From contig CAJUOI010000031.1 in assembly GCA_910588615.1 (NCBI GenBank), forward strand, positions 1-23,665: a DNA stretch of 23,665 bases, written 5' to 3'. Under the pieces are notes generated by a model that was not told the origin of the DNA, searched no databases, and saw nothing but the letters and a program-made list of their open reading frames with translations. This DNA is from an uncultured Christensenellaceae bacterium (lineage in GTDB: Bacteria; Bacillota; Clostridia; Christensenellales; Borkfalkiaceae). Positions 1 to 6,157 of the stretch are shown here, in pieces. Every line of letters starts with the position of its first letter. Within the stretch, counting starts at the first letter, position 1. The translations under genes and the position numbers were made by a program.

Positions 1-302
1 AAGCCGAACGCCATGTTGTCGTAAACGGACATGTGCGGATAAAGCGCGTAGTTCTGGAATACCATGGCGATATCTCTGTCCTTGGGAACGACGTCGTTGA
101 CGAGCTTACCGTCGATGTACAGCTCGCCCGAAGAGATTTCTTCGAGACCTGCAATCATACGCAACGTGGTCGACTTTCCGCAACCGGAAGGACCGACGAA
201 TACGATAAATTCCTTATCCCGAATGTCGAGGCAGAAGTTAAATACCGCCTGATTTCCGCCGGGATACACTTTGTTGATGTTTTTCAGCAAAAGACTTGAC
301 AT
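1..302 (-). CDS. ABC transporter ATP-binding protein, MsmX/UgpC-type (5' end only)
   Basis: This is the first 100 codons of an ABC ATPase; the rest lies beyond the left edge. The translation starts MSSLLLKNINKVYPGG. It has the Walker A motif GPSGCGKST at about residues 37-45, followed by LRMIAGLE, and the Q-loop glutamine in MVFQNYALYPHMSVYDNMAFG at about residue 83. That last block is typical of the MalK/MsmX/UgpC subfamily, which powers carbohydrate or glycerol-phosphate importers at the inner face of the membrane. The ATG at 302 is preceded by GGAGG with 8-nt spacing. No permease or binding protein is visible, so the substrate cannot be named. In Gram-positives one MsmX often serves several importers and sits alone. 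The family is certain; the exact orthology is inferred. Confidence 0.93.
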   Translation of the reverse strand, partial: MSSLLLKNINKVYPGGNQAVFNFCLDIRDKEFIVFVGPSGCGKSTTLRMIAGLEEISSGELYIDGKLVNDVVPKDRDIAMVFQNYALYPHMSVYDNMAFG

Positions 303-332
303 GAATTTTTCCTCCGAATTTTCATTACCCTT

Positions 333-361
333 ATTTTACTACAAAACGCACGATTTTTCAA
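333..361 (-). promoter_or_regulatory. Sigma-A promoter of the ABC ATPase gene
   Basis: On the minus strand TTGAAA (361-356) is followed by exactly 17 bp and TAAAAT (338-333). The -10 ends about 30 bp upstream of the ATG at 302. Spacing and position fit a housekeeping promoter. The rest of the 265-bp divergent interval (303-567) shows only the opposite promoter; no riboswitch or operator was recognised. Confidence 0.6.
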
Positions 362-497
362 TAGGCATTTTCAACGAATATGCGTTTGTCTTTTGTCGAA
401 ACTGCACAAAACATTACCGCCATTTCTCCCCCGTTTTACGGCAGAATGCACGAATAACGTTGTCTTTCGCCGCCCGATACAAAATATTATCAAAAGG

Positions 498-541
498 TTG
501 CGCATGATTGTAAAGTATGATATAATAAAGTATGATATAAT
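498..541 (+). promoter_or_regulatory. Promoter of the LRR lipoprotein gene with a duplicated extended -10
   Basis: TTGCGC (498-503), a 17-bp spacer and TATAAT (521-526) preceded by TGA form an extended -10 promoter. The 15-bp unit TAAAGTATGATATAA is repeated exactly in tandem (511-525 and 526-540), giving a second TGATATAAT at 533-541. The second copy has no well-spaced -35 and would depend on its extended -10. Start points near 533 and 548 would both lie upstream of the ribosome site at 554-559. Confidence 0.65.
511..540 (+). repeat. 15-bp perfect tandem duplication over the -10 element
   Basis: Two identical head-to-tail copies of TAAAGTATGATATAA, at 511-525 and 526-540. Each carries an extended -10 box. 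Such a duplication can gain or lose a copy by strand slippage, so it could tune expression of the downstream lipoprotein; that function is inference. Confidence 0.85.
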
Positions 542-567
542 ATTGCTACCGCAAAGGAGAAACTTTT

Positions 568-2115
568 ATGAAATTGAAACGGGCAATCGTTATTTTTGCC
601 GCGGCGACGCTTGTATGCAGTGCGTTCTTTTCCGCTTGCCATAAACAAAGCGGAACCGGCGACGCATCCGCCTTGGAAGCCGCCTACGAAAAAGCTGTGG
701 AATTAGGCTATTCGGGCTCGTTAGACGACTTTATTTCGGAGATCCGCGGCAAGGACGGCATAGACGGTACGGACGGGAAAAACGGTGCAAACGGCGCCGA
801 CGGAAAAGGTATTTTATCCGTCGGCTTAAACGCGCAAAACGAACTTATCGTCGAATATACCGACGGAACAAGCACGAATCTGGGCAACGTTTTCGTCTGC
901 CGTCACGCCTATTCCGCTTGGGAGACGGCGTGCGAGCCCGCCTGCGCTTCGATCGGCTACCGTACGCGCACTTGCGAAAAATGCGGCGATACCGACTACG
1001 ATTTTTTACAGGCGACGGGGCACGATTGGGGAAAAACCCAAACGGTATTCTATGCAGATTGTACGGAAAACGGCTTGACACTTTCCGTATGCAAGACGTG
1101 CGGAGAAAGCAACGCCGAGATCATTGAAAAGTACGGGCATTTGTACGAACAGGGCTACTGTATTTACTGCGGCGCAATGGAAGAAGCAAAATTTATGTTT
1201 TCTCTCAACGACGATAACGCCTATTCGGTACGCGTCCACCCCGACACACGCGATTATTACTGCGGAGAAATCGTCATCCCCGAAACGCACGAAGGACTGC
1301 CCGTTACAGAAATTCAACGCGGCGGCGTAGCAAACTGCAAATACGTTACGGGATTTACGTTCCCTAAAACAATTACTCAATTCAACGAGCAATACGGAAA
1401 CAATGTCCCCACCCTTTCAAGAGGTCAAGCCAATTTGGTTAAATTAACGGTAGCGGAAGGAAACCCGAAATATCACAGCGCAAACAACTGTATTATAGCG
1501 ACGGCGTCGAAAACGCTGATTTGGGGGTGCGCCGCAAGCATTATCCCTTCCGACGGAAGCGTAACCGCCATCGAACACGGTGCGTTCGCGCAGACGAAAC
1601 TGCAAAAAATCGTGATTCCGGAAGGCGTTACCTTAATCGAAGCAAATGCGTTTGCGCAAAACAGCGAACTTTCCGAAATTACCCTTCCCGACAGTTTACG
1701 GTATATCGGCGCATACGCTTTCAACCAAACGGCTTACGTACAAGATCCGGCGAATTGGGAAGACGGGGCGTTATATATTAACCGCCACTTGGTTGCAACG
1801 AATGCGGGTATTTGCCCCGAACCATTGGTAATTAAAGAGGGAACGCTTACGATTGCACATAATGCGATTCACAATCTCAAAAGCGTCGTGATTCCCCAAA
1901 GTCTGATCAGTATTGCCGAAGTAAATGAATACACTTCCGTCTCTTTGCAAAGCGTCGTTTTCCGCGCCCCCGAAAATTGGCAGCGTACGAACAAAAACGG
2001 AGAAACTTCCCCCGTTTCGGCGGAAGAGTTGAGCGACCCTGCCCGTGCGGCGGAATTGTTGACGGAGGCGGTCAACTTTAAATGCTACGTCTGGACGAAG
2101 ACGACCGATATCTGA
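568..2115 (+). CDS. Surface lipoprotein with collagen-like segment, CxxC repeats and leucine-rich repeats
   Basis: A 515-residue secreted protein predicted to be anchored as a lipoprotein. Residues 1-23 form a signal peptide ending in the lipobox FSAC, with the lipidated cysteine at C24. Residues about 35-60 match the linker often seen in Clostridia surface proteins (AYEKAVELGYSGSLDDF). Seven collagen-like G-X-X triplets follow at about 61-81. From about 111 to 205 there are cysteine and histidine repeats (CRHAYSAW, CEKCG, GHDWG, CKTCG, CIYCG), probably small metal-binding or structural knuckles. Residues about 330-390 hold BspA-type leucine-rich repeats (AIEHGAFAQTKLQKIVIPEG and a second copy). 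BspA-type repeats commonly mediate adhesion; the ligand is unknown. The ATG is set by AAGGAG with 8-nt spacing. The gene stands alone between its own promoter and terminator. The domains are clear; the biological role is not. Confidence 0.88.
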   Translation: MKLKRAIVIFAAATLVCSAFFSACHKQSGTGDASALEAAYEKAVELGYSGSLDDFISEIRGKDGIDGTDGKNGANGADGKGILSVGLNAQNELIVEYTDGTSTNLGNVFVCRHAYSAWETACEPACASIGYRTRTCEKCGDTDYDFLQATGHDWGKTQTVFYADCTENGLTLSVCKTCGESNAEIIEKYGHLYEQGYCIYCGAMEEAKFMFSLNDDNAYSVRVHPDTRDYYCGEIVIPETHEGLPVTEIQRGGVANCKYVTGFTFPKTITQFNEQYGNNVPTLSRGQANLVKLTVAEGNPKYHSANNCIIATASKTLIWGCAASIIPSDGSVTAIEHGAFAQTKLQKIVIPEGVTLIEANAFAQNSELSEITLPDSLRYIGAYAFNQTAYVQDPANWEDGALYINRHLVATNAGICPEPLVIKEGTLTIAHNAIHNLKSVVIPQSLISIAEVNEYTSVSLQSVVFRAPENWQRTNKNGETSPVSAEELSDPARAAELLTEAVNFKCYVWTKTTDI

Positions 2116-2130
2116 ATCGATAAATAAACT

Positions 2131-2159
2131 ACGCCTCCGCAGAATCCCTGCGGGGGCGT
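2131..2159. terminator. Bidirectional terminator-like hairpin between the lipoprotein and DUF6809-like genes
   Basis: CGCCTCCGCAG (2132-2142), a 5-nt loop and CTGCGGGGGCG (2148-2158) pair over 11 bp with one G-U wobble; A2131 and T2159 extend the stem. A short, interrupted T stretch follows on either strand. It lies between two convergent genes ending at 2115 and 2173 and probably serves both. Confidence 0.65.
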
Positions 2160-2172
2160 TCGGTTTACATTG

Positions 2173-2445
2173 TTATTTCTCTTCCTTAGCTTCGATTCCG
2201 ACGCGCAAGCCGAAGCGGAAGCCCTCCTTAAACGCTTCGCACGCCTCCGACGCGCCGCAACTTGCAAGCGCTTCCTTATAACCTTCAAACGCTTCCAACG
2301 CCTTTGCGTTGTCTTTTAAAAGCCCTTTCAGCGTTTCGTCGTACCCCGCCGCCAGGGAAAGCCGCTCTTCGGCTTCCTGCCCGTCCGCGCTCTCCGTGCG
2401 CATGCCGCGCGTCGCATAGTAAATTTCTTCGATTACCGAATCCAT
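2173..2445 (-). CDS. Small DUF6809-like protein
   Basis: A 90-residue soluble, acidic, mostly helical protein. It begins MDSVIEEIYYATRG and ends with FKEGFRFGLRVGIEA; this N-terminal IEE-YY and C-terminal F-x-x-GF-x-x-G pattern resembles the DUF6809 family of small Firmicutes proteins, whose function is unknown. The assignment is from memory of the pattern. The ATG at 2445 is chosen over upstream ATGs at 2502 and 2475 because it alone has a strong ribosome site (GGGAGG, 6-nt spacing), and because the sigma-A -10 at 2479-2474 would lie inside the longer reading frames. The gene diverges from an XRE regulator, and its promoter spacer contains an inverted repeat, so the regulator probably controls it. 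Confidence 0.75.
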   Translation of the reverse strand: MDSVIEEIYYATRGMRTESADGQEAEERLSLAAGYDETLKGLLKDNAKALEAFEGYKEALASCGASEACEAFKEGFRFGLRVGIEAKEEK

Positions 2446-2473
2446 CGCCCGCCTCCCTCTTTCGTTTGTTCCC

Positions 2474-2502
2474 ATTATACTGCCTTTATAGAGGCAAGTC
2501 AA
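2474..2502 (-). promoter_or_regulatory. Sigma-A promoter of the DUF6809-like gene
   Basis: TTGACT (2502-2497), exactly 17 bp and TATAAT (2479-2474) on the minus strand. The predicted transcript starts near 2467, about 20 nt before the ATG at 2445. This is one of the strongest promoter matches in the window. Confidence 0.8.
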
Positions 2503-2516
2503 GTATTTTATGCCTC
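2481..2516. promoter_or_regulatory. Putative operator of the XRE regulator
   Basis: On the plus strand TGCCTT-TATA-GAGGCA (2481-2496) is an inverted repeat filling the spacer between the -35 and -10 of the minus-strand promoter. A third half-site, TGCCTC (2511-2516), lies just upstream of that -35. A dimeric XRE-family protein bound here would block RNA polymerase directly. Position and symmetry are seen; binding is inferred. Confidence 0.55.
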
Positions 2517-2521
2517 AAAAG

Positions 2522-2530
2522 TGGTAATAT
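2522..2530 (+). promoter_or_regulatory. Candidate extended -10 for a leaderless XRE mRNA
   Basis: TGGTAATAT (TG at 2522-2523, -10 TAATAT at 2525-2530) precedes the ATG at 2537 so closely that transcription would begin at or next to the start codon. No Shine-Dalgarno sequence is present before the ATG, which agrees with a leaderless transcript. No good -35 is seen. Confidence 0.4.
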
Positions 2531-2536
2531 TTGACT

Positions 2537-2755
2537 ATGGGAAATTTCAGTGAACGCTTGGTCGAGTTGCGCACGGAAAAAGGTTTGTCGCAGGTTCGGC
2601 TTGCAAAAGAAATCGGATTCAGCCGAAGCGTTCTCGGATATTGGGAAAAGGGAACGAAAATACCGAACGCGAACGCCATTATCGTGCTCGCAAAATATTT
2701 CGACGTAACGAGCGATTATCTGCTCGGGCTGTCGGACGAAGCCGAACGCATGTAA
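2537..2755 (+). CDS. XRE-family helix-turn-helix transcriptional regulator
   Basis: A 72-residue protein that is almost entirely one HTH_3/Cro-C1 DNA-binding domain. MGNFSERLVELRTEKGLSQ is helix 1, VRLAKEIGFSRSVLGYWEKG is the helix-turn-helix, and PNANAIIVLAKYFDVTSDYLLGL is the conserved C-terminal helix pair that ends many of these repressors. It has no sensor domain, so it probably acts as a simple dimeric repressor. The ATG at 2537 is preferred over an in-frame TTG at 2531; neither has a ribosome site. It diverges from the DUF6809-like gene, whose promoter spacer holds an inverted repeat. A strong bidirectional terminator follows immediately. Confidence 0.9.
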   Translation: MGNFSERLVELRTEKGLSQVRLAKEIGFSRSVLGYWEKGTKIPNANAIIVLAKYFDVTSDYLLGLSDEAERM

Positions 2756-2784
2756 AAACCCGCGCTGCCGAGCGCGGGTTTTTT
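2756..2784. terminator. Bidirectional intrinsic terminator between xre and clpX
   Basis: AAACCCGCGCT (2756-2766), loop GCCG and AGCGCGGGTTT (2771-2781) form a perfect 11-bp stem. T-runs lie on the 3' side on both strands. It begins directly after the xre stop codon (2753-2755) and lies just past the clpX stop (2787-2789), so it ends both convergent transcripts. Confidence 0.93.
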
Positions 2785-2786
2785 AT

Positions 2787-4019
2787 TTAAGCCGTTTCCT
2801 TATAAATCAAGCGGGGCTTTTCGCCCTTGTCTACGCAGTCTTTGGTAATGATCACTTCTTCTACGTTCTTTACCGAGGGAATGTCGTACATGACGTCGAT
2901 CATCAGGCTTTCGATAATCGTTCGCAAGCCGCGCGCGCCCGTCTTTAAACGGATCGCCGTGTTGGCGATTTCGCGCACCGCGCCGTCCTCCACCGTAAGC
3001 TTTACGCCGTCAAGTCCGACGAGCTTCTGATACTGCTTGATAATCGCGTTTTTCGGGCGGGTCAGGATATTAACGAGCGCATCTTCGTCGAGCGCCTGCA
3101 AGCTGACGGTAATGGGAATACGCCCAACAAATTCGGGGATCAAGCCGAACTTGGTGAGATCCTGCGGCTTTACGTCCTCGAGCAGGGTGTAGTCCACCTC
3201 GTTCGAACCGAGTTTTACGGTTCCGCCGAAGCCCAAGCCCGAATCGTCCTTCCGCGCCGATACGATTTTATCCAAGCCTACGAACGCCCCGCCGCAAATA
3301 AACAGAATGTTCGTGGTGTCGATGTGCATACAGTCCTGCTGCGGGTGCTTTCTGCCGCCCTGCGGGGGCACGTTTGCCGTGGTGCTTTCGATAATCTTCA
3401 AAAGCGCCTGCTGCACGCCCTCGCCCGACACGTCGCGCGTAATGGAAACGTTTTCGCCCTTGCGCGCGATCTTGTCGATTTCGTCGATATAGATGATGCC
3501 GCGCTGCGCGCGTTCGATGTCGTAGTCGGCATTTTGTATGAGCTTTAAGAGAATGTTTTCGACGTCCTCACCCACGTAACCCGCTTCGGTCAGCGTGGTG
3601 GCGTCGCTCGTTGCAAAAGGAACGTTCAATATTTTGGCAAGCGTACGCGCAAGAAGAGTCTTTCCGCTTCCCGTCGGACCGAGCAACAGGATGTTGCTCT
3701 TTTCGATTTCGACGCCGTCGTCCTGCTTTCCTGCGCTCAAAGCGTTGATCCGCTTGTAGTGGTTATAGACGGCAACCGAAAGAACCCTCTTCGCCTTATC
3801 CTGTCCGACGATATACTGGTCGAGCTCCGCCTTGATTTCGGCGGGCTTTTTCAGTTCGACGGGCGCGGGCGTATCGCTCGCGGGCATCTTCGAAAGCATA
3901 TCGTTGCAGAGCGCTACGCACTCGTCGCAGATGAAAATGCCGTCGGGCCCCGCAATCAGTTTTTTGGTTTTTGCCTTTTCCTTGCCGCAGAAGGAACAGA
4001 ATTGTTCGTATTTTGCCAT
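2787..4019 (-). CDS. clpX: ATP-dependent Clp protease ATP-binding subunit ClpX
   Basis: A 410-residue AAA+ unfoldase of the usual length. It recognises tagged substrates, unfolds them and threads them into ClpP in the cytosol. The N-terminal zinc-binding domain shows C8-x2-C11 and C31-x2-C34. Walker A is GPTGSGKT (114-121), pore loop 1 is GYVG (147-150), Walker B is IIYIDE (175-180), and the RKH pore loop is at 223-225. The ClpP-docking loop reads LGF where E. coli has IGF, a conservative change. It lies 12 bp downstream of clpP in a tig-clpP-clpX operon. The ATG is preceded by GGAG. No CIRCE or CtsR-type repeat was seen upstream of the operon, so stress control is not evident from the sequence. 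Confidence 0.98.
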   Translation of the reverse strand: MAKYEQFCSFCGKEKAKTKKLIAGPDGIFICDECVALCNDMLSKMPASDTPAPVELKKPAEIKAELDQYIVGQDKAKRVLSVAVYNHYKRINALSAGKQDDGVEIEKSNILLLGPTGSGKTLLARTLAKILNVPFATSDATTLTEAGYVGEDVENILLKLIQNADYDIERAQRGIIYIDEIDKIARKGENVSITRDVSGEGVQQALLKIIESTTANVPPQGGRKHPQQDCMHIDTTNILFICGGAFVGLDKIVSARKDDSGLGFGGTVKLGSNEVDYTLLEDVKPQDLTKFGLIPEFVGRIPITVSLQALDEDALVNILTRPKNAIIKQYQKLVGLDGVKLTVEDGAVREIANTAIRLKTGARGLRTIIESLMIDVMYDIPSVKNVEEVIITKDCVDKGEKPRLIYKETA

Positions 4020-4031
4020 TTTTACTCCGTA

Positions 4032-4625
4032 TTATCTTTTTTCGTACACTTTATCGACGATACCATAAGCAAGCGCTTCGTCCGCCGTAAGATAATTATC
4101 GCGGTCGGTATCGCGCTCGATCACCTCGATGGGTTTCCCCGTATTTTCCGCAAGAATACGGTTCATCTTTGCCTTGGTCTTTAACAGCTGTTCGGCGTGG
4201 ATCTTAACGTCGCTTGCCTGACCCTGCGCGCCGCCAAGCACCTGATGGATCATGATCTCGCTGTTTTTCAATGCGTAACGCTTCCCCTTCGTGCCCGCTG
4301 CAAGCAGGAACGCACCCATGGACGCGGAGAATCCGACGCTGATGGTGGAAACGTCGCACTTGATGTAATTCATCGTATCGTAAATCGCCATGCCCGCCGT
4401 AACCGAACCGCCGGGGGAGTTGATATAGATGCTGATATCCTTCGAAGGGTCTTTGCCTTCGAGATAGATGAGCTGCGCAACGACGGTGTTTGCAAGCGCG
4501 TCGTCGATTTCGCCGCTCAGAAAGATGATTCTGTCCTCCAACAGACGGGAGAACAAATCGTACGAGCGTTCGCCGCCCGACGTACGTTCCACGACGTAAG
4601 GGATGAGTACGTTTTTTGCGCTCAT
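4032..4625 (-). CDS. clpP: ATP-dependent Clp protease proteolytic subunit ClpP
   Basis: A 197-residue serine peptidase subunit that forms the double-heptamer proteolytic chamber capped by ClpX. The catalytic triad is visible: S102 in FSASMGAFLL, H127 in MIHQ, and D176 in the ERDTDRDNYL block, with spacing (25 and 74 residues) equal to that in E. coli. The substrate-binding INSPGGSVTAGMAIYD segment is intact. The start ATG lies one base past the tig stop codon, and its ribosome site (AAGGAGGA) lies inside the last codons of tig, so translation of the two is probably coupled. The length is normal and there is no long propeptide. Confidence 0.98.
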   Translation of the reverse strand: MSAKNVLIPYVVERTSGGERSYDLFSRLLEDRIIFLSGEIDDALANTVVAQLIYLEGKDPSKDISIYINSPGGSVTAGMAIYDTMNYIKCDVSTISVGFSASMGAFLLAAGTKGKRYALKNSEIMIHQVLGGAQGQASDVKIHAEQLLKTKAKMNRILAENTGKPIEVIERDTDRDNYLTADEALAYGIVDKVYEKR

Positions 4626-4626
4626 G

Positions 4627-6024
4627 TCAATCCTCCTTTTTTGCCGCCGCCTTCTTCTTGGGAGCAGCCTTGGGTTTTGTCCCGCCGTCCGCTTCCGCCT
4701 TCTTCTTGGGCGCGGACTTGGGCTTTTCTTCCTTAAACGCCGTCATTTCGTTGTTGGCTTCGAGGAAGGTGAAGAGCTTGGTTACCTTGATGTCGTTCTC
4801 GATATAATCGAGCTGACGGGGATCGATCGTCTTTTTGTACTCCTCCGCGCTCTTGCCGACGCTCTTCGCCTGCTCTTCGACCTTCGCGTTAATTTCTTCT
4901 TCGCTCGCCGTAATGTTTTCGAGCTTGATGATTTTTTCGAGAATCAGCTGATGCAGAACGCTCGTCTTTGCCTCTTCCTCGAAGTTCTTCTTGTATTCCT
5001 CGCGCGTCGAGCCGATATATTTCAAATAATCGTCCAGCTTGATGCCCTGATACATGAGGTTGTATTCCATGTTACGCAGGGAGATATCCTCCTGACGGGA
5101 GATGAGCGCATCGGGAATTTCCGCCTTTGCACCCTTGGCGATTTCCGTGAGAATGGCGTTCTCCGTTTCGTTGCGCGAACGGGTCGCGGCGTTCTTTTCG
5201 AGGCGCTCTCTCACCTTCGCGCGGTATGCCTCCATCGTCTCGCTGCCCATCTTCTTGGCAAACTCGTCGTTGAGCTCGGCAAGCTTCTTGCCCGTAATCG
5301 CGTGCAGGGTAACCGCAAACGTCGCGTTCTGCCCTTTCAGATTCTCCGCCTGATAGTCGTCGGGGAACTTGACGGCAACGTCCTTCTTTTCTCCGATTTT
5401 CATGCCGACGACGCCCTCTTCGAAGCCGGGGATGAAGGAACGGGAGCCGAGCGTAAGATCGTAGCCTTCCGCCGTACCGCCCTCGAACGCTTCGCCGTCC
5501 TTCGTGCCGACGAAGTCGATTTTTACGGTGTCGCCCATCGCTGCAGCGCGGTCGGTAACTTCCACCTTCTCCGCAACGCGTTCGCGCGTGCCTTCGATCT
5601 CTTTGTCTACGTCGGCATCCGTAACAGTATACTCAAACTTGGTAATTTTTATACCCTTGTACGTCTGGATTTCCACGTCGGGCAGAACGGGCACGGTAGC
5701 TACGAGCACGACCTTTTCGTCCGAAATGTCGTCCACCGACAGCGAAGGCTCGCCCACCGCCGTAAAACGATCCTTTTCCTTTTCGAGCACGTCGGAATAA
5801 TGCTCGCCGTACAGAATCCCCAGCGCCTCTTCGTAGAAGAGCCCCTTCCCGTAATACAGCTCGAGAACGTGCTTGGGCACCTTGCCTTTACGGAATCCGT
5901 TTACGGCGTACTTCTTGCGGTTTTCAAGATACGCCTTGTCGTTCGCCGCAGCCCACTCCTCGGGCGTGAACGTCATGCTTACTTTTACCGTGCTCTTTTC
6001 CGACGGTTCAGTTACGTACTTCAT
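4627..6024 (-). CDS. tig: Trigger factor, ribosome-associated chaperone and prolyl isomerase
   Basis: A 465-residue chaperone that binds at the ribosomal exit tunnel and shields nascent chains. The N-terminal ribosome-binding domain carries the signature GFRKGKVP (43-50). An FKBP-type peptidyl-prolyl isomerase domain lies at about 150-240 (GDTVKIDFVG, then FIPGFEEGVVGMKIGEKK). The remainder is the SurA-like substrate-cradling domain. The last 34 residues form a lysine/alanine/proline-rich tail with two copies of a PKKKA-type motif, beyond the usual end of about 430 residues. The ATG is preceded by AGGAG with 7-nt spacing. It is the first gene of the tig-clpP-clpX operon, a common bacterial arrangement that places folding and degradation together. 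Confidence 0.97.
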   Translation of the reverse strand: MKYVTEPSEKSTVKVSMTFTPEEWAAANDKAYLENRKKYAVNGFRKGKVPKHVLELYYGKGLFYEEALGILYGEHYSDVLEKEKDRFTAVGEPSLSVDDISDEKVVLVATVPVLPDVEIQTYKGIKITKFEYTVTDADVDKEIEGTRERVAEKVEVTDRAAAMGDTVKIDFVGTKDGEAFEGGTAEGYDLTLGSRSFIPGFEEGVVGMKIGEKKDVAVKFPDDYQAENLKGQNATFAVTLHAITGKKLAELNDEFAKKMGSETMEAYRAKVRERLEKNAATRSRNETENAILTEIAKGAKAEIPDALISRQEDISLRNMEYNLMYQGIKLDDYLKYIGSTREEYKKNFEEEAKTSVLHQLILEKIIKLENITASEEEINAKVEEQAKSVGKSAEEYKKTIDPRQLDYIENDIKVTKLFTFLEANNEMTAFKEEKPKSAPKKKAEADGGTKPKAAPKKKAAAKKED

Positions 6025-6062
6025 AGTTTATCTCCTGTCTTTCCAAATAAATTGCAAATTAC

Positions 6063-6071
6063 ATTTTAACA
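6063..6071 (-). promoter_or_regulatory. Extended -10 promoter of tig-clpP-clpX
   Basis: TGTTAAAAT on the minus strand (6071-6063) is an extended -10 about 39 bp upstream of the tig ATG. The correctly spaced -35 region is poor (TTTCCT), so the assignment rests on the TGn element. The 133-bp interval 6025-6157 also holds the opposite rqcH promoter and nothing else recognisable. Confidence 0.45.
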
Positions 6072-6100
6072 TAAAGTCTCGCAAAAGGAAAGCGTTTTTA

Positions 6101-6129
6101 TTTACAAATTGCGTTTTTTCGGGTATAAT
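6101..6129 (+). promoter_or_regulatory. Sigma-A promoter of the rqcH operon
   Basis: TTTACA (6101-6106), exactly 17 bp and TATAAT (6124-6129). The predicted start near 6136 leaves a leader of about 22 nt containing the GAGGAG ribosome site (6145-6150). Confidence 0.8.
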
Positions 6130-6157
6130 TGTAGCAGAAAAACCGAGGAGCACCGAT

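Noticed and set aside
4603..6069. A 488-codon open frame on the plus strand across tig
   Set aside because: It is exactly antisense to trigger factor, has no family features or ribosome site, and arises because the reverse frame lacks stop codons. The tig reading has clear domain motifs.
5873..6157. N-terminal extension of the rqcH frame
   Set aside because: The extra 95 codons overlap tig and the rqcH promoter. The ATG at 6158 has GAGGAG and begins the conserved NFACT-N domain.
6025..6157. CIRCE or CtsR heat-shock operator upstream of tig-clpP-clpX
   Set aside because: No TTAGCACTC inverted repeat and no AGTCAAA-type heptad repeat is present in the interval.
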